A stretch of 64,000 bases of DNA from DAOUJI01 sp965219565 (GTDB lineage: Bacteria > Chloroflexota > Dehalococcoidia > Lucifugimonadales > JAGWBF01). Within the stretch, counting starts at the first letter, position 1. Each line of letters starts with the position of its first letter. Under the pieces are notes generated by a model. The model saw only the letters and a list, made by a program, of their open reading frames with translations, made no database searches and was not told the origin of the DNA. The DNA lies in the NCBI GenBank assembly GCA_965219565.1, contig OZ244780.1, positions 1,364,001-1,428,000 of the forward strand, given 5' to 3'. Below are positions 40,250-49,444 of this stretch, piece after piece. The position numbers and the translations under genes are program-made.

Positions 40250-40356
40250 CCAAGTGAGGCGAAGGTGACCAGCGTCTCCTCGTCTGCCAGCGTGAACTCC
40301 TCCTCGCTCTCCCCGATGTACATGGCCCCGATGCGCTCGTCCAAGTGACGGATGGG
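40250..40356 (-). pseudogene. GAF-domain fragment
   Basis: The frame reads HLDERIGAMYIGESEEEFTLADEETLVTFASL, the end of a GAF domain as in sensor kinases and response regulators (G-x-E-x-x-F-x-x-x-D-x-E-T-L-x-x-F-A). The rest of the protein is missing on both sides. With the winged-helix fragment at 38415-38573 it suggests a lost two-component system. Confidence 0.5.
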
Positions 40357-40423
40357 CGCGGCTTATTTCGCTAGCCCACGGGGGCGGCTTCAAACCGTTG
40401 AACAGAAGAGGTGCGGCGGACAT

Positions 40424-40444
40424 AGCCGGAGGCTACGTCCGGCT
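40424..40444. terminator. Hairpin downstream of the CHAT operon
   Basis: Arms AGCCGGA and TCCGGCT form a perfect 7-bp stem with a 7-base loop, 80 bp past the stop of the CHAT gene on its downstream side. There is no T run. Confidence 0.35.
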
Positions 40445-40525
40445 GAGGCCATCTAACGTCAGATACCAAGGGTCAAGCAGCGGTTCGCGTTCTTTAGGCG
40501 GCTTTGGCGAGGTTGTTCGATTCCC

Positions 40526-43500
40526 TCACTGCTGACCTCCATGCAGCTTAGCCGTTGGAAGGCCAAGAATGTAGAACGGCTCTGTGTCTCGACTGTTGGG
40601 AAACGCCAGATATCTCGAGTTCTCGGTTCGGAGCTGTTCCAGCCAAGCGCTGGTTTCGGGTAAGTCAGTTTCAATCGGCGCCATCATCCTGATGGCATCG
40701 GCCACGGTGCATCGTTTCAAGCGCCTCTGGGAGGCCGCGAGGGCGGCGTGGACGTCGTTGCCCTTCACAAGCTCTTCAACAAGAAAGCGGCCCATGACGA
40801 AGGCTACTTCCGCCGTCACCTCATTGGTCGTGGCCACTATGGCCTGCGACCGCAGCGCTTCCATAACGCAGAACCCGGCCGAACCGATCCGGGCAAACGA
40901 CCGCGAATCGTCCTCATTCGGCAGGCTGATATTGCAGGAGAGAACCATCGCGATGTTGGCCCGATGGCGGCATTTGGATAAGAACTCCCCCAGGGTCATC
41001 TCACCGTCGTTAAAATGGAAAAGAGCGATAGAGGTCGGATCATCGCTGAAGGATGTGTGCCAACTCCCAAGAAAGGCTTCCGACTTCCCATCCAGCCACA
41101 CAGGCCGGTCGCTGTTATCCGGGGTACTCTGCTGAAGATTGCCGGGGTATCGCTTCCAATGCACCTCGACCTGGCCGACTGGAGGATGAGCCTCTACTGA
41201 GTGGGCCAAGCCTTCGCAAAGTATCCTGTCAGGAGAGTTTCCAGAGGCGCCGACCGCGACACCGTGACTCCCCGGGTCTTCCCTTCTGCGCTGGAACAGT
41301 CTGATCAGGTGGCTGGTGGAAACGACATTGGAGACCACCTGTTCGTCCAGACGGGTCGCCAGTTTATCCAAGAATCTCCTCACCAGCATGGGTAGCCGCC
41401 ACTTTTCGTGGGTCTCCGGGTCAGTGAGCTTCCATGGCAGAAGCCGCCATCTTGGCCGCTTCAGGGACCGAAAGGGAATTGCCCAAGCGTCGCCGTCGGC
41501 GGCAATGAACAGGTTTTGGAGCTGAAAGGCGCTCCTGGGCAGGTTGCCAAGGATGCGATGGGACAAAATCATGAGAGTGGAATCTTCCAATGCCGAGCCG
41601 TCCCGACGGAGACGGCGAAGCGCGTTGTCTATGTCATATGACGGCAGTTTTTCGCGCTTCACCCCTCGCGGAGTGACAACGAAGGCGTACCAATCAGTGG
41701 GGAGTCCCCATTTCCTGCCGTTAAGCCTAACGAGCTCTATTACCGCAGCATCTGCTTTTTCCAGGTGGTATCGTATTCGCTCCAGTCCAAGACGCGAGAT
41801 GCTAGCTGTGCTGGACAGATAGCCCCGTGTGTCATCCACATCTTTTTGGACTCGAGACTCCTCAATCCTGTTTTCCTCCAGTTTTTCTAACTCAATGAGA
41901 AACTCGGCCAAGAGTTCCTCCATCCGGCTGTTGAGTTCCTTATATTCGGCGGTATCCGGCGGCGTTTTGTCGATGGCATCAACGACCTGTTGTCTCTCTG
42001 AAAGGATCGCTCTCATCCGGGCCTCTAGCTGTCCACGTTTGCCGCTAAGCTCCTCAAAAAGAGCGCGCTTCTCGGGACTTAGCGATAGCTCCGGAACAAA
42101 CCCCGCCAACTCGGAGACTGCGCCTGCATGAGTAATTGTTCGGTACCTCTGCAACTGGGCGAACACGGTCTCTTCATCAGGTGGGCTAGCATCTGCCGCA
42201 GCAAGTTCGGATATCAGGCTCAACTCCGCCACTTGGCTCCAGTTCCGGTTCCACGGGCGCCGCCAGTACCCTCCCGATGCTTTGTCAGGGCTGAAGTGCT
42301 TGCCCTGTTGCTCCCCGGCTCTGCCCCAATAGCCCGGGGTAGGATCGTCGAGTGCATCAACGGCTTCCCTGAAGTAACCGCGCGCTCTGGCGAAATCCTG
42401 TCTGAGCATCTCAATCCGCCCCAAGGCGGCCAGAGCGCGCGGCAATATCCGGTCCGGGGAGTCCGCCATGTTGTCCGGCTCCAATCGGGTCAGGATCTCG
42501 TGGGCCGCATCGAGATGCCCTATAGAGAGGACAGGGCATCTACTGCCCATCTCCACGTAAGCCTCTGCCAGAATTACGCGAGCGTGGTTGGAGAACCATG
42601 GCTCACCGGTGGACTCAAGGGCCTTCGCCAGCACGATCGCTCTATCCGGCTCTGCCTCTTCAAGCCTATCCTCAGAGCCCTGTCCACTGACCAGGCCTTC
42701 CAATAGTTGAACTGCCATGCCGGCGTTCCCTTCTTCTAGTTCCTTCTCGGCCAACAAGAGATGGAACCTGGCCTTTTCTTCCAACAAACCCAGGTGTTGA
42801 GGGTGTTCGATCACCTCCCGCAGGAGCAAAAGTCCCTCCTTGAGCCCGCTCTCGCCGAGCAGCCTCCCAAGTGTCCAGACTTTGTTTGCATCTGGAAATT
42901 TCAAGCTTGCTTCGATTTCCTTCCGCGCCTGGTGGAGTTGTCCGAGTTGTGCCTGGGCACATCCACGCAGATAAGCGGTGGAACAGACAACGTCATCATC
43001 ATCAGACCAGTTAGCGATGTGCCCGGCAACTCTCGCCAACTGTGAGAGCGCAGCAGAAGGGTTGCCATCATCGACCAGCCACCTAACATAAGCGAGGGAA
43101 AAAACAAGGTTGCTACGTCTTTCTATTACTTCTACATGCGCCGTGACAGAGGGGGCAACAGTTAGGCTCCTAATCTTGGCCATTCGCCCTTGATACAGGG
43201 CGAAACTCTCGGAATAATCTCCCTGTCCCATCGAGAAATTTTTGCTTTCTTCAGCTCCGGCGCTGGTATAGCACGCCCAATATGCCCTTATGCGGAGGAC
43301 GTTCGAGGCCACCGCTGACAAAATGACATCGGTCGCGCGTTCTATCACCCAGTCTGTCATGATTGTGAAGATGGTGGGTTCGTCTTTTAGAGGATTCACG
43401 CCTAACAGGCGTTGTGTCTCGGAATGTGTCCAGGTCGCTACCGTTATCATAGCCACGACCGCGGCGCGGTCTCTCCAACCTTCCTCCACGCTATCAATTA

Positions 43501-43954
43501 GATCGTCGAGGCGGCTCAGGATGCGACTTATGGTGGGACCTGTACTCGCGGGGTATGAGGAGCTTTCCAGTCTCTCGATTAGCCTCGGCAAATCGGAGGC
43601 GCCATAAACAGTGCTTACCTTAGCAACGCAAGCGTAATGGTTCCCCAGAGCCAGCCAGACCGAGTTCTTTAGGCCCAGATTGGTGGCAACTTCGAGCGCG
43701 AGACGCAGCAGATTGGCTTGCTCCCACTGACTTAGCCCCTCAACGTCGGGAAACTCAGGTTCTTGCCAATGGGTAACCGCGCCGGTCGCCAAGTCCCGTA
43801 CTAGGTCCTCAGTCAAGGCGGCGGCCCCCGTGCGCTCGGCCTCGGCGGCCTTGGCCCTGGTGATGTCCGCTCCGTGCAGGGCTTGCAATCCCTTGCCCTC
43901 GTGGTCTCTTGCGTGGTCTATGAGCCACCTCATGACAGCGTCCCGGTCCGCCAC
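40526..43954 (-). CDS. TPR-like CHAT-domain peptidase
   Basis: This 1142-residue protein starts with GTG one base after the stop of the upstream gene. Residues 1 to about 610 are helical repeats of TPR type (for example AYLRGCAQAQLGQLHQARKEIEASLKF). A coiled coil follows (about 618-705). The C-terminal part is a CHAT domain, a caspase-like cysteine protease fold. The likely catalytic His is in GSWHTSF near 967 and the Cys in VLSCNIS near 1007, with DGEMTLGEF between them as expected. CHAT proteins with TPR arms include TPR-CHAT of type III-E CRISPR. Here the gene is the last of an operon with a sigma factor and an unknown protein, so those are its probable partners or substrates. Confidence 0.8.
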   Translation of the reverse strand: MADRDAVMRWLIDHARDHEGKGLQALHGADITRAKAAEAERTGAAALTEDLVRDLATGAVTHWQEPEFPDVEGLSQWEQANLLRLALEVATNLGLKNSVWLALGNHYACVAKVSTVYGASDLPRLIERLESSSYPASTGPTISRILSRLDDLIDSVEEGWRDRAAVVAMITVATWTHSETQRLLGVNPLKDEPTIFTIMTDWVIERATDVILSAVASNVLRIRAYWACYTSAGAEESKNFSMGQGDYSESFALYQGRMAKIRSLTVAPSVTAHVEVIERRSNLVFSLAYVRWLVDDGNPSAALSQLARVAGHIANWSDDDDVVCSTAYLRGCAQAQLGQLHQARKEIEASLKFPDANKVWTLGRLLGESGLKEGLLLLREVIEHPQHLGLLEEKARFHLLLAEKELEEGNAGMAVQLLEGLVSGQGSEDRLEEAEPDRAIVLAKALESTGEPWFSNHARVILAEAYVEMGSRCPVLSIGHLDAAHEILTRLEPDNMADSPDRILPRALAALGRIEMLRQDFARARGYFREAVDALDDPTPGYWGRAGEQQGKHFSPDKASGGYWRRPWNRNWSQVAELSLISELAAADASPPDEETVFAQLQRYRTITHAGAVSELAGFVPELSLSPEKRALFEELSGKRGQLEARMRAILSERQQVVDAIDKTPPDTAEYKELNSRMEELLAEFLIELEKLEENRIEESRVQKDVDDTRGYLSSTASISRLGLERIRYHLEKADAAVIELVRLNGRKWGLPTDWYAFVVTPRGVKREKLPSYDIDNALRRLRRDGSALEDSTLMILSHRILGNLPRSAFQLQNLFIAADGDAWAIPFRSLKRPRWRLLPWKLTDPETHEKWRLPMLVRRFLDKLATRLDEQVVSNVVSTSHLIRLFQRRREDPGSHGVAVGASGNSPDRILCEGLAHSVEAHPPVGQVEVHWKRYPGNLQQSTPDNSDRPVWLDGKSEAFLGSWHTSFSDDPTSIALFHFNDGEMTLGEFLSKCRHRANIAMVLSCNISLPNEDDSRSFARIGSAGFCVMEALRSQAIVATTNEVTAEVAFVMGRFLVEELVKGNDVHAALAASQRRLKRCTVADAIRMMAPIETDLPETSAWLEQLRTENSRYLAFPNSRDTEPFYILGLPTAKLHGGQQ

Positions 43955-43955
43955 T

Positions 43956-44711
43956 TTAGCCCCTTTCGATCATCAGCTTGTCATGCGGGTCCCAGTCGAT
44001 ATGCCCAAACACCACCCTCCCCCGATCTAGCCGAAAAGGTCCCGCCTTTGACGGTCCGCCTCCCGCCGAGACAACACTCAGGGCCAGATTGTCCGGAACT
44101 TTCCTGCCTTCGGGCGCCTCAACGTTAACTATGAGACCGTCTTCCTGAGTCTGCCGATAACTGACCTTGCACTCGAACTCTTTGGACTTGAGTTCGCTCT
44201 CTCCTGTATTGAACCTTGGAGAATCCTCTGCAGCGTCACCCAGGGTTGCCGCTGCGTAGGCCCGGGGCGTACGGAAGATGTCTAGTGGTGCAGAAATGCG
44301 CATCACCTGGGGCCGCAGCCGGTCGAGGAACCCCTGAGGGCGCACCACTTCCTCCACCCAGAACATGCCGCGCAGAGTGGCCTCTCGCACTCCCAAGAGC
44401 TGGCTAAGGGCGTCGAATACATCGTTGGTGATCTCTCTCCTTCGGGTGAGTCCCAGGGACATAAGCATCAGATAGTACTGGTTGAAAGGTCTGGGTCTGG
44501 CGGAGAGGGCGAACTCCCTCCAGGTCTGGTCTCGAAACTGACGCACAGTGTTGATAAGGGTAGCCAGCCTGTCGAGCCCCAGTTGTTCATCGGGGTCTAC
44601 CAAAGACTGACGTCTGGAGGCGGCCTCTCGGGCCAGCTTCACCATCAGGTTCTCTTTGTCAGTGTCAAGAGCGCCCTTGTCTTGCGAAAACGGATTGGTT
44701 ATCGAATGCAT
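43956..44711 (-). CDS. Unknown protein between sigma factor and CHAT peptidase
   Basis: This 251-residue protein has GAGG 8 bases before its ATG and ends one base before the CHAT start. The N-terminal two thirds are helical (FRDQTWREFALSARPRPF; DVFDALSQLLGVREATLRGMFW) and the C-terminal third is beta-rich (EDGLIVNVEAPEGRKVPDNL; FRLDRGRVVFGHIDWDP). There is no membrane segment, so it is not a classical anti-sigma factor. I do not recognise it. Its place between a sigma factor and a CHAT protease invites comparison with Csx30, the CHAT substrate that holds an RpoE-like sigma factor in type III-E CRISPR loci. It could be a soluble anti-sigma factor cut by the peptidase; this is inference. Confidence 0.65.
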   Translation of the reverse strand: MHSITNPFSQDKGALDTDKENLMVKLAREAASRRQSLVDPDEQLGLDRLATLINTVRQFRDQTWREFALSARPRPFNQYYLMLMSLGLTRRREITNDVFDALSQLLGVREATLRGMFWVEEVVRPQGFLDRLRPQVMRISAPLDIFRTPRAYAAATLGDAAEDSPRFNTGESELKSKEFECKVSYRQTQEDGLIVNVEAPEGRKVPDNLALSVVSAGGGPSKAGPFRLDRGRVVFGHIDWDPHDKLMIERG

Positions 44712-44744
44712 AGGTATGGCCTCGCTAAGAATTGTTGTTGTGCG

Positions 44745-45539
44745 CTATGCCTCTGTTCCGCCCAGGAACGAGCGCAAGCCGTTCCTTAGCGGCTCCAGCG
44801 ACTCGTCTTTCAGACGCTGGATCCTCTTTTTCGCCGCAGACCGGCTAATCTGTCTCGCTTTGGCGTACTCCTCGTAGGCCCAGCGCGATAGCCGGTTGCC
44901 GATGAGTTCGACGACGAAGTCCACAAGTCTTTCTCTACTGTCTTCCCCTTCACTAAGCTGAAGATCACCCGGCTCAAGCATCAGATCCTTCATGAAATTG
45001 AAGGCATCGAGTTGGGCGCCTTTAATGTCGGCAAGTGCGTTGGCGAGCAGCTGAGTGACTTCATCTAGAAGCAGACGATCCTGCACGGCGCCAGCCGGGT
45101 CTCCAGTGGGGTCAGGGATATCTTCGTCGACCTCGCCGAAGGCGTCGCCTATCGGACGCTGGCGCCGGTTGGTGGTGTTCTGCTTCCGAAGCAAGTCGAT
45201 GGTCTTGTGCTTTGCGATCACGGAAACAAAGGCCTTGAAGTGGTCGCCACTGTCAAAGGTCCACTTGGACGCGTCCCGCTTCCAAAGCGCCATCCAAACC
45301 TCGTCGATTACGTCTCCGGTGATTTCGGATTGGGCGTAATTGCCTTTTGCGGCCCCTAGAGCCACCAACTTGACATGAGGCTCAACAGTCTCCCAGCAAT
45401 CATCGGACCACGCCGACGGTTTGTTGTAGGACATGAAGGCCCAAAGGTCCGGTTTGGGTATCCCTTGTTCGGAAGGATTGTCTGGATTCTGCATATCGGA
45501 TGACTCCGCTATCGCCCCGTCGGAGAGGTCGTCCTGCAC
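44745..45539 (-). CDS. Sigma-70 family (ECF-like) RNA polymerase sigma factor
   Basis: This 264-residue protein starts with GTG at 45539, or with ATG at 45494. Region 2 is visible at about residues 73-118 (TGDVIDEVWMALWKRDASKW, then HFKAFVSVIAKHKTIDLLRKQ). Region 4 lies at about 210-255 (RLSRWAYEEYAKARQISRSAAKKRIQRLKDESLEPL), a helix-turn-helix for the -35 element. A linker of about 85 residues separates them, longer than in most ECF factors. It directs RNA polymerase to particular promoters; which ones is unknown. It heads a three-gene operon with the 251-residue protein and the CHAT peptidase. Confidence 0.8.
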   Translation of the reverse strand: MQDDLSDGAIAESSDMQNPDNPSEQGIPKPDLWAFMSYNKPSAWSDDCWETVEPHVKLVALGAAKGNYAQSEITGDVIDEVWMALWKRDASKWTFDSGDHFKAFVSVIAKHKTIDLLRKQNTTNRRQRPIGDAFGEVDEDIPDPTGDPAGAVQDRLLLDEVTQLLANALADIKGAQLDAFNFMKDLMLEPGDLQLSEGEDSRERLVDFVVELIGNRLSRWAYEEYAKARQISRSAAKKRIQRLKDESLEPLRNGLRSFLGGTEA

Positions 45540-45770
45540 CCGAACTCTGACGCCTATTCAGCCAGTCTACCATTAAGGTGTGACCGCAATAAGGCCTACT
45601 CTTGCCGCACCCTGTCATTACCTAAACGTACCACCCCAGCAAGCTGGGACATTTGTCCGGCTCGGGCTTTTACCGTTGCGGAGAGCGCTGGTCGTGGATT
45701 CTTCGGAGAGCATGCGTTGTGGGGTGGACGCCGAGCTGCGCAGCTTTTCCGACCAGAGCATGTGTCGGCA

Positions 45771-47708
45771 TCAATCAACGACTTGCCAAGCGGCGCTCCC
45801 GATCGTGTCGCCCTTCAGCAGAATGTCGGCCCAATAGAGCCCTGACTCCCAGCGGGCCTCAGGCCCGGGCCCGATGGGTACGTGCCACTGGACCCCGTGA
45901 ACCGCCGGTTCCCATCCAACGGTCCGGCGCGCCTCCTCGACCCGATATCCGTAACTCTCGGAGTATTCGACGACTTCAACGGGAACAACTGACTCCTGCT
46001 CGTCGGCGTGGTCCGAAGCAGACCCGGGGGAGAACTCCACAAAGAGCCTCGACTGTTTATCCCTGCGGTTCGCCGAGAAGCGGTCGACGGGCTGGCCTGG
46101 TTCGTAACCGAGGAAGAGGGCCTCCAGCGGAGTATCGAAGTCAGTTGAGGGAGCAGCAGGCCATCCAAGCCCGGAACCGCGGAGCCAGAGGGCAATCTTT
46201 TCTTCTATGAGCGCCCTCGCTGGAGGTGAAGCGCCCTCAGTGAACGCGTCGCGTACTAGCTCGGTCCCGGCTTTGTCATCCTTGTACTGGCTATACACCC
46301 TGCGGAATGCCTTCTGAAAGGCCCTGTGGCCCAGGGTGGTGTACAGGTCGAGAAAAAGACGCTCACCGAGTATGTAATCGCACATCGAAGGTTGCTTGCC
46401 GGACTGGGGCCGCAACAATGGGGGTCCCTCGTCACTGACGCAACCCTTGCTTGGGCCGTGAGAGGGAGAGAGTGGGCGCCAAGCGCGGTGCGACTCGGAT
46501 ATCACGCTTAGAAAGCTGGCCGCACCTTCGTCCAGCCAGTGTTCGTTCCTATCGGCGAAGAAATAATGGGCCACTTCGTGCGAGATAATGATCCCCGATG
46601 CCTCGTTATCGCCGTCGAAGTGGGGCCGCACCACTATGGTCTTCTCCCATTCTGCACTCCCACGGTCCCAGGTTTCGTAAAGGGACCCCGCGGTAGACGG
46701 TGTTGGCAGCGTGTAGTCGAACACCAGGGACACGGGCTGATGAGTCAGAAAAGGCTCGGCGTCGCCCATAAACGCTGCGATGTTGCGTACCGATTCTGCG
46801 AGGATCGCCATGCTACTGCTCGGGTACAGGACCGGAGACTTGCGGTAGATCACCAGCTCAACCTTCTGATCGAATGGAATTAAATCGATGGTGGCGGTTT
46901 CGGCGAAACCCGTCAGCTTGGTCGAAATGGCTGCGCTGTGATGGTCCTCGAAGCCATACACCCGGTGGCCGACTGAGTTGGAGATGTCGGCCACTGCCCA
47001 GTTGCCATAGTCGGCGTGTCCCGCTGCAGAGATCGTCGTCAGACCCATTGAAGCCGAGGCGGCGAGACAAATGGAGCCGATCGCTCCCACGCCGAGTTTA
47101 AGGAAGGACCTATTCTTCGATAATGCATCGCCCAGGAGAGGCATAATCACGAGGACGGCGGCGATCACTACGGCCAACGCCAGCGCCAAGTTTTCGAACC
47201 CGGCAAGCCAAAGTGCCACCAGCGTAACTTGGGCTCCGAGGGCATACTGGGCGACGACTGATCGGTGGCGGTGGGGGACGGCCTGGTAGGCCAGCGCCAG
47301 TAGCGCGGCCATCAGGGCGGTCGAAGCGATGATGCTGTTGGCATGGCGGCTCATATCGTGCAACAGGGCAGGACCGATAGAGGAGAAACTGACAATCGTG
47401 ACCATGAAGAATGCGACTAGGCCCACGGACTTCTCCCAAAGCCATTCCTCGCGTTTTTCGTATAGGTAAACCAGGGGCAGAGTAACCAGGACGGCGAGGG
47501 CCGAAAGGCCGAATCCGGTCATCGCCAAACCTACCGCTGCGGCAGCCAGGATCCCTAAGACCGCCTTTTGGCGCATGCTCAAAGGCTCGGAGGGCTCCCC
47601 GCGGTTAGCAACGGCGATTATTAAGGCTGACAACCCGATAACAGCCAGAAATGTGCCCCCCAAGGTGAGAATGCTGACTATGCCATCGTCCAATGTAATG
47701 ACCGTCAT
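45771..47708 (-). CDS. Polytopic membrane gluzincin metallopeptidase
   Basis: This 645-residue protein has about seven or eight membrane helices in the first 230 residues. A soluble domain follows with the zinc site HEVAH near residue 379 and the third ligand in WLDEGAASFL 14-15 residues on, the gluzincin arrangement. The same HExxH...WLxEGAASFL pairing occurs in the lipoprotein at 50121-52610, so the two peptidase domains are related. A C-terminal beta-rich extension (about 540-645) has WEPAVHGVQWHVPIGPGP. The active site probably faces outward. It may cut surface or environmental proteins. The upstream gap holds no sign of coupling to the sigma operon. Confidence 0.75.
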   Translation of the reverse strand: MTVITLDDGIVSILTLGGTFLAVIGLSALIIAVANRGEPSEPLSMRQKAVLGILAAAAVGLAMTGFGLSALAVLVTLPLVYLYEKREEWLWEKSVGLVAFFMVTIVSFSSIGPALLHDMSRHANSIIASTALMAALLALAYQAVPHRHRSVVAQYALGAQVTLVALWLAGFENLALALAVVIAAVLVIMPLLGDALSKNRSFLKLGVGAIGSICLAASASMGLTTISAAGHADYGNWAVADISNSVGHRVYGFEDHHSAAISTKLTGFAETATIDLIPFDQKVELVIYRKSPVLYPSSSMAILAESVRNIAAFMGDAEPFLTHQPVSLVFDYTLPTPSTAGSLYETWDRGSAEWEKTIVVRPHFDGDNEASGIIISHEVAHYFFADRNEHWLDEGAASFLSVISESHRAWRPLSPSHGPSKGCVSDEGPPLLRPQSGKQPSMCDYILGERLFLDLYTTLGHRAFQKAFRRVYSQYKDDKAGTELVRDAFTEGASPPARALIEEKIALWLRGSGLGWPAAPSTDFDTPLEALFLGYEPGQPVDRFSANRRDKQSRLFVEFSPGSASDHADEQESVVPVEVVEYSESYGYRVEEARRTVGWEPAVHGVQWHVPIGPGPEARWESGLYWADILLKGDTIGSAAWQVVD

Positions 47709-48103
47709 GTCGGTATCTCCACGTTTCGCCAGGGCCGCTTGCAGGCCCGGCCCCGCCCAGGGTGGCTTGGTCAGCGCCAGGGCGGGATCTGAAGCCCTTA
47801 TCCCCTATACGTCGAAGCGGCCAATTCCAGGACACGGGATTTCGCCTCCAGGGTCAGCCAGGTCTTGAGGACCGTACTAGGCCGGGTGTCCAGCTCTCGG
47901 CGGCTTCGCAGTGTCCATCCGATACGGCCTTTGGCGCTACCGTCTGGGCGTCGATGGCCGGTTGCCCCCAATGACTTAGGCGGGAGCTATAGCTCCCGCC
48001 TAAGTCATCTGGACGAATGGTGGGGTGTTTCCGGGGGCGGCTAAGCGGTTGGCGGTCTCACCAACCGCTTTTGCAGAAGGCGGCTTGGATGTTGTCCCGT
48101 TGC
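47709..48103. other. Intergenic region with a perfect 38-bp palindrome
   Basis: No gene is supported. The notable feature is the palindrome at 47971-48008, entered separately. The rest should contain the promoter for the leftward metallopeptidase gene. Confidence 0.4.
47971..48008. repeat. Perfect 38-bp palindrome
   Basis: Nineteen bases starting ATGACTTAGGCGGGAG are followed directly by their exact reverse complement, with no loop. It lies 95 bp past the 3' end of the leftward gene 48104-49444. As RNA it would make a long hairpin on either strand; as DNA it could extrude a cruciform. There is no T run, so a terminator role is uncertain. Confidence 0.8.
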
Positions 48104-49444
48104 CTACCTGGCCACGATCTTCACGGGCCCGTTGCGCCCTCCGCCTCGCTCTTTCGCGGCAGCCGAAAGACGGGCCGCGTTGATGGGGCTTCCCCAGGCT
48201 GTGGAGTCCTGGTGGTTCTCAGGAGCGCTGGAGTTCAAGCGCTCGGATATCGAGGCCATGTCGGCCACAGGGTACCAACGACAGACCCACAGATACAGCC
48301 GGTGTTCATCTCCGAAGGGCGGCCGTGCGCTCCCAAACGCAAGTCTCAGGCCCGGGTGCCTCCGTTCGAATCCCTCGTGTCGGAGCCGGTCGCACACACC
48401 GTCCTCGATCTTCGGCAGATCTCGGGGGTCGACGGGCAACAGCACGAAGACCCTCTGCGGCACATCGTCCGGCGGAGACTCATGCAGCGCCAGCTGAGCC
48501 TCGCTGGAGAAGCTCTGCAGAACCGCCTGCTTGACTTGCTCCATGAGGGCCTCCGCACGGCCCTCGGGTATCTTCAGTTGGGACTTGCGGCCGATGGGGA
48601 TGAGGTGTAGCCGGGGGCGGAGTGGGCCTCGCACCAGGTCGGCCGGCAACTCGTCCTTAACCACGCTGACCCCGAGCCACCCGCCCCGGTCCTCCCGAGG
48701 CCGAAGCGAGGAAAGGGTATCGGCTAGAGAGCCGTTTACCGGATTAGCAATGGAGGCCAGTTCGGGGGCGGCCAGGGCTACACCGAGGCGTTCATCGAGT
48801 TCTTGCACACCGTTGATCCATCGAGCAGCGACGGCATTGTCCGTGACCAGTGCTATCTCGTTGGCGTACGCTTTGGAATAATCCGCCCAGATCCGCGGGA
48901 AATGTGGATCGATAGCCGGATCTCTGGGAAGGGACACGACCACCAGGAGTTCCGCCCTGGGAAGGCGTAACGATACTCGCTTGTGGAGTTCGGCGCCCAG
49001 GATAGCGTGACCGCCCGGGCCGGTGTGCTGCACCAGGATCTGGGGCAGCGTCCCGCCCAGGCTTTGCCTCATTTCCTGGGCGATGCGCTCCTGGTCCTTG
49101 AGCAGGCTGCCCTCGAACTGCTTGTAGCTGTAGGGGCGTCGGCCAAACCCTTCCTGAAGTGGTATGAAGCCGGGGTCAATTACAATGATGCCTCGCTCTC
49201 TGAGGGCCTTTTTGGCGGCTTTGAATTGGCGCTGCGTCGCCGCGTTGGTGTCGTACATTATCGCCGCCGCAACCTTCTCGATTGCTTGGTCTCCCAGTGC
49301 ATCCAGCATCTTCACCTGCCGGTTCGTGCCGGCTGACCCGGAAGCGCATGTCACAATCGGTCCTGCCTCACGGTCAGCCCCCTGATAAGTCCTGAGCAAG
49401 GCCCTTGTCTTACCTCTCTTTTTCTTTGCAAAGAGTCCGAACAT
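48104..49444 (-). CDS. Possible tubulin/FtsZ-superfamily protein
   Basis: The start at 49444 (MFGLFAKKKRGKTRALL) has AAAGGAGG 7 bases upstream; a longer frame to 49744 is not supported. The 446-residue product has IVTCASGSAGTNRQVKMLDAL near the start and QHTGPGGHAILGAEL, then LLVVVSLPRD and YANEIALVTDNAVAARW. The order of a glycine loop, a strand ending in V-x-x-L-P and a strand ending T-D-N is what tubulin-like GTPases show, but the canonical GGGTGSG loop is altered to HTGPGGHA. I consider the match tentative. Membership would suggest a filament-forming role; the altered loop may mean weak or no GTP hydrolysis. Confidence 0.4.
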   Translation of the reverse strand: MFGLFAKKKRGKTRALLRTYQGADREAGPIVTCASGSAGTNRQVKMLDALGDQAIEKVAAAIMYDTNAATQRQFKAAKKALRERGIIVIDPGFIPLQEGFGRRPYSYKQFEGSLLKDQERIAQEMRQSLGGTLPQILVQHTGPGGHAILGAELHKRVSLRLPRAELLVVVSLPRDPAIDPHFPRIWADYSKAYANEIALVTDNAVAARWINGVQELDERLGVALAAPELASIANPVNGSLADTLSSLRPREDRGGWLGVSVVKDELPADLVRGPLRPRLHLIPIGRKSQLKIPEGRAEALMEQVKQAVLQSFSSEAQLALHESPPDDVPQRVFVLLPVDPRDLPKIEDGVCDRLRHEGFERRHPGLRLAFGSARPPFGDEHRLYLWVCRWYPVADMASISERLNSSAPENHQDSTAWGSPINAARLSAAAKERGGGRNGPVKIVAR

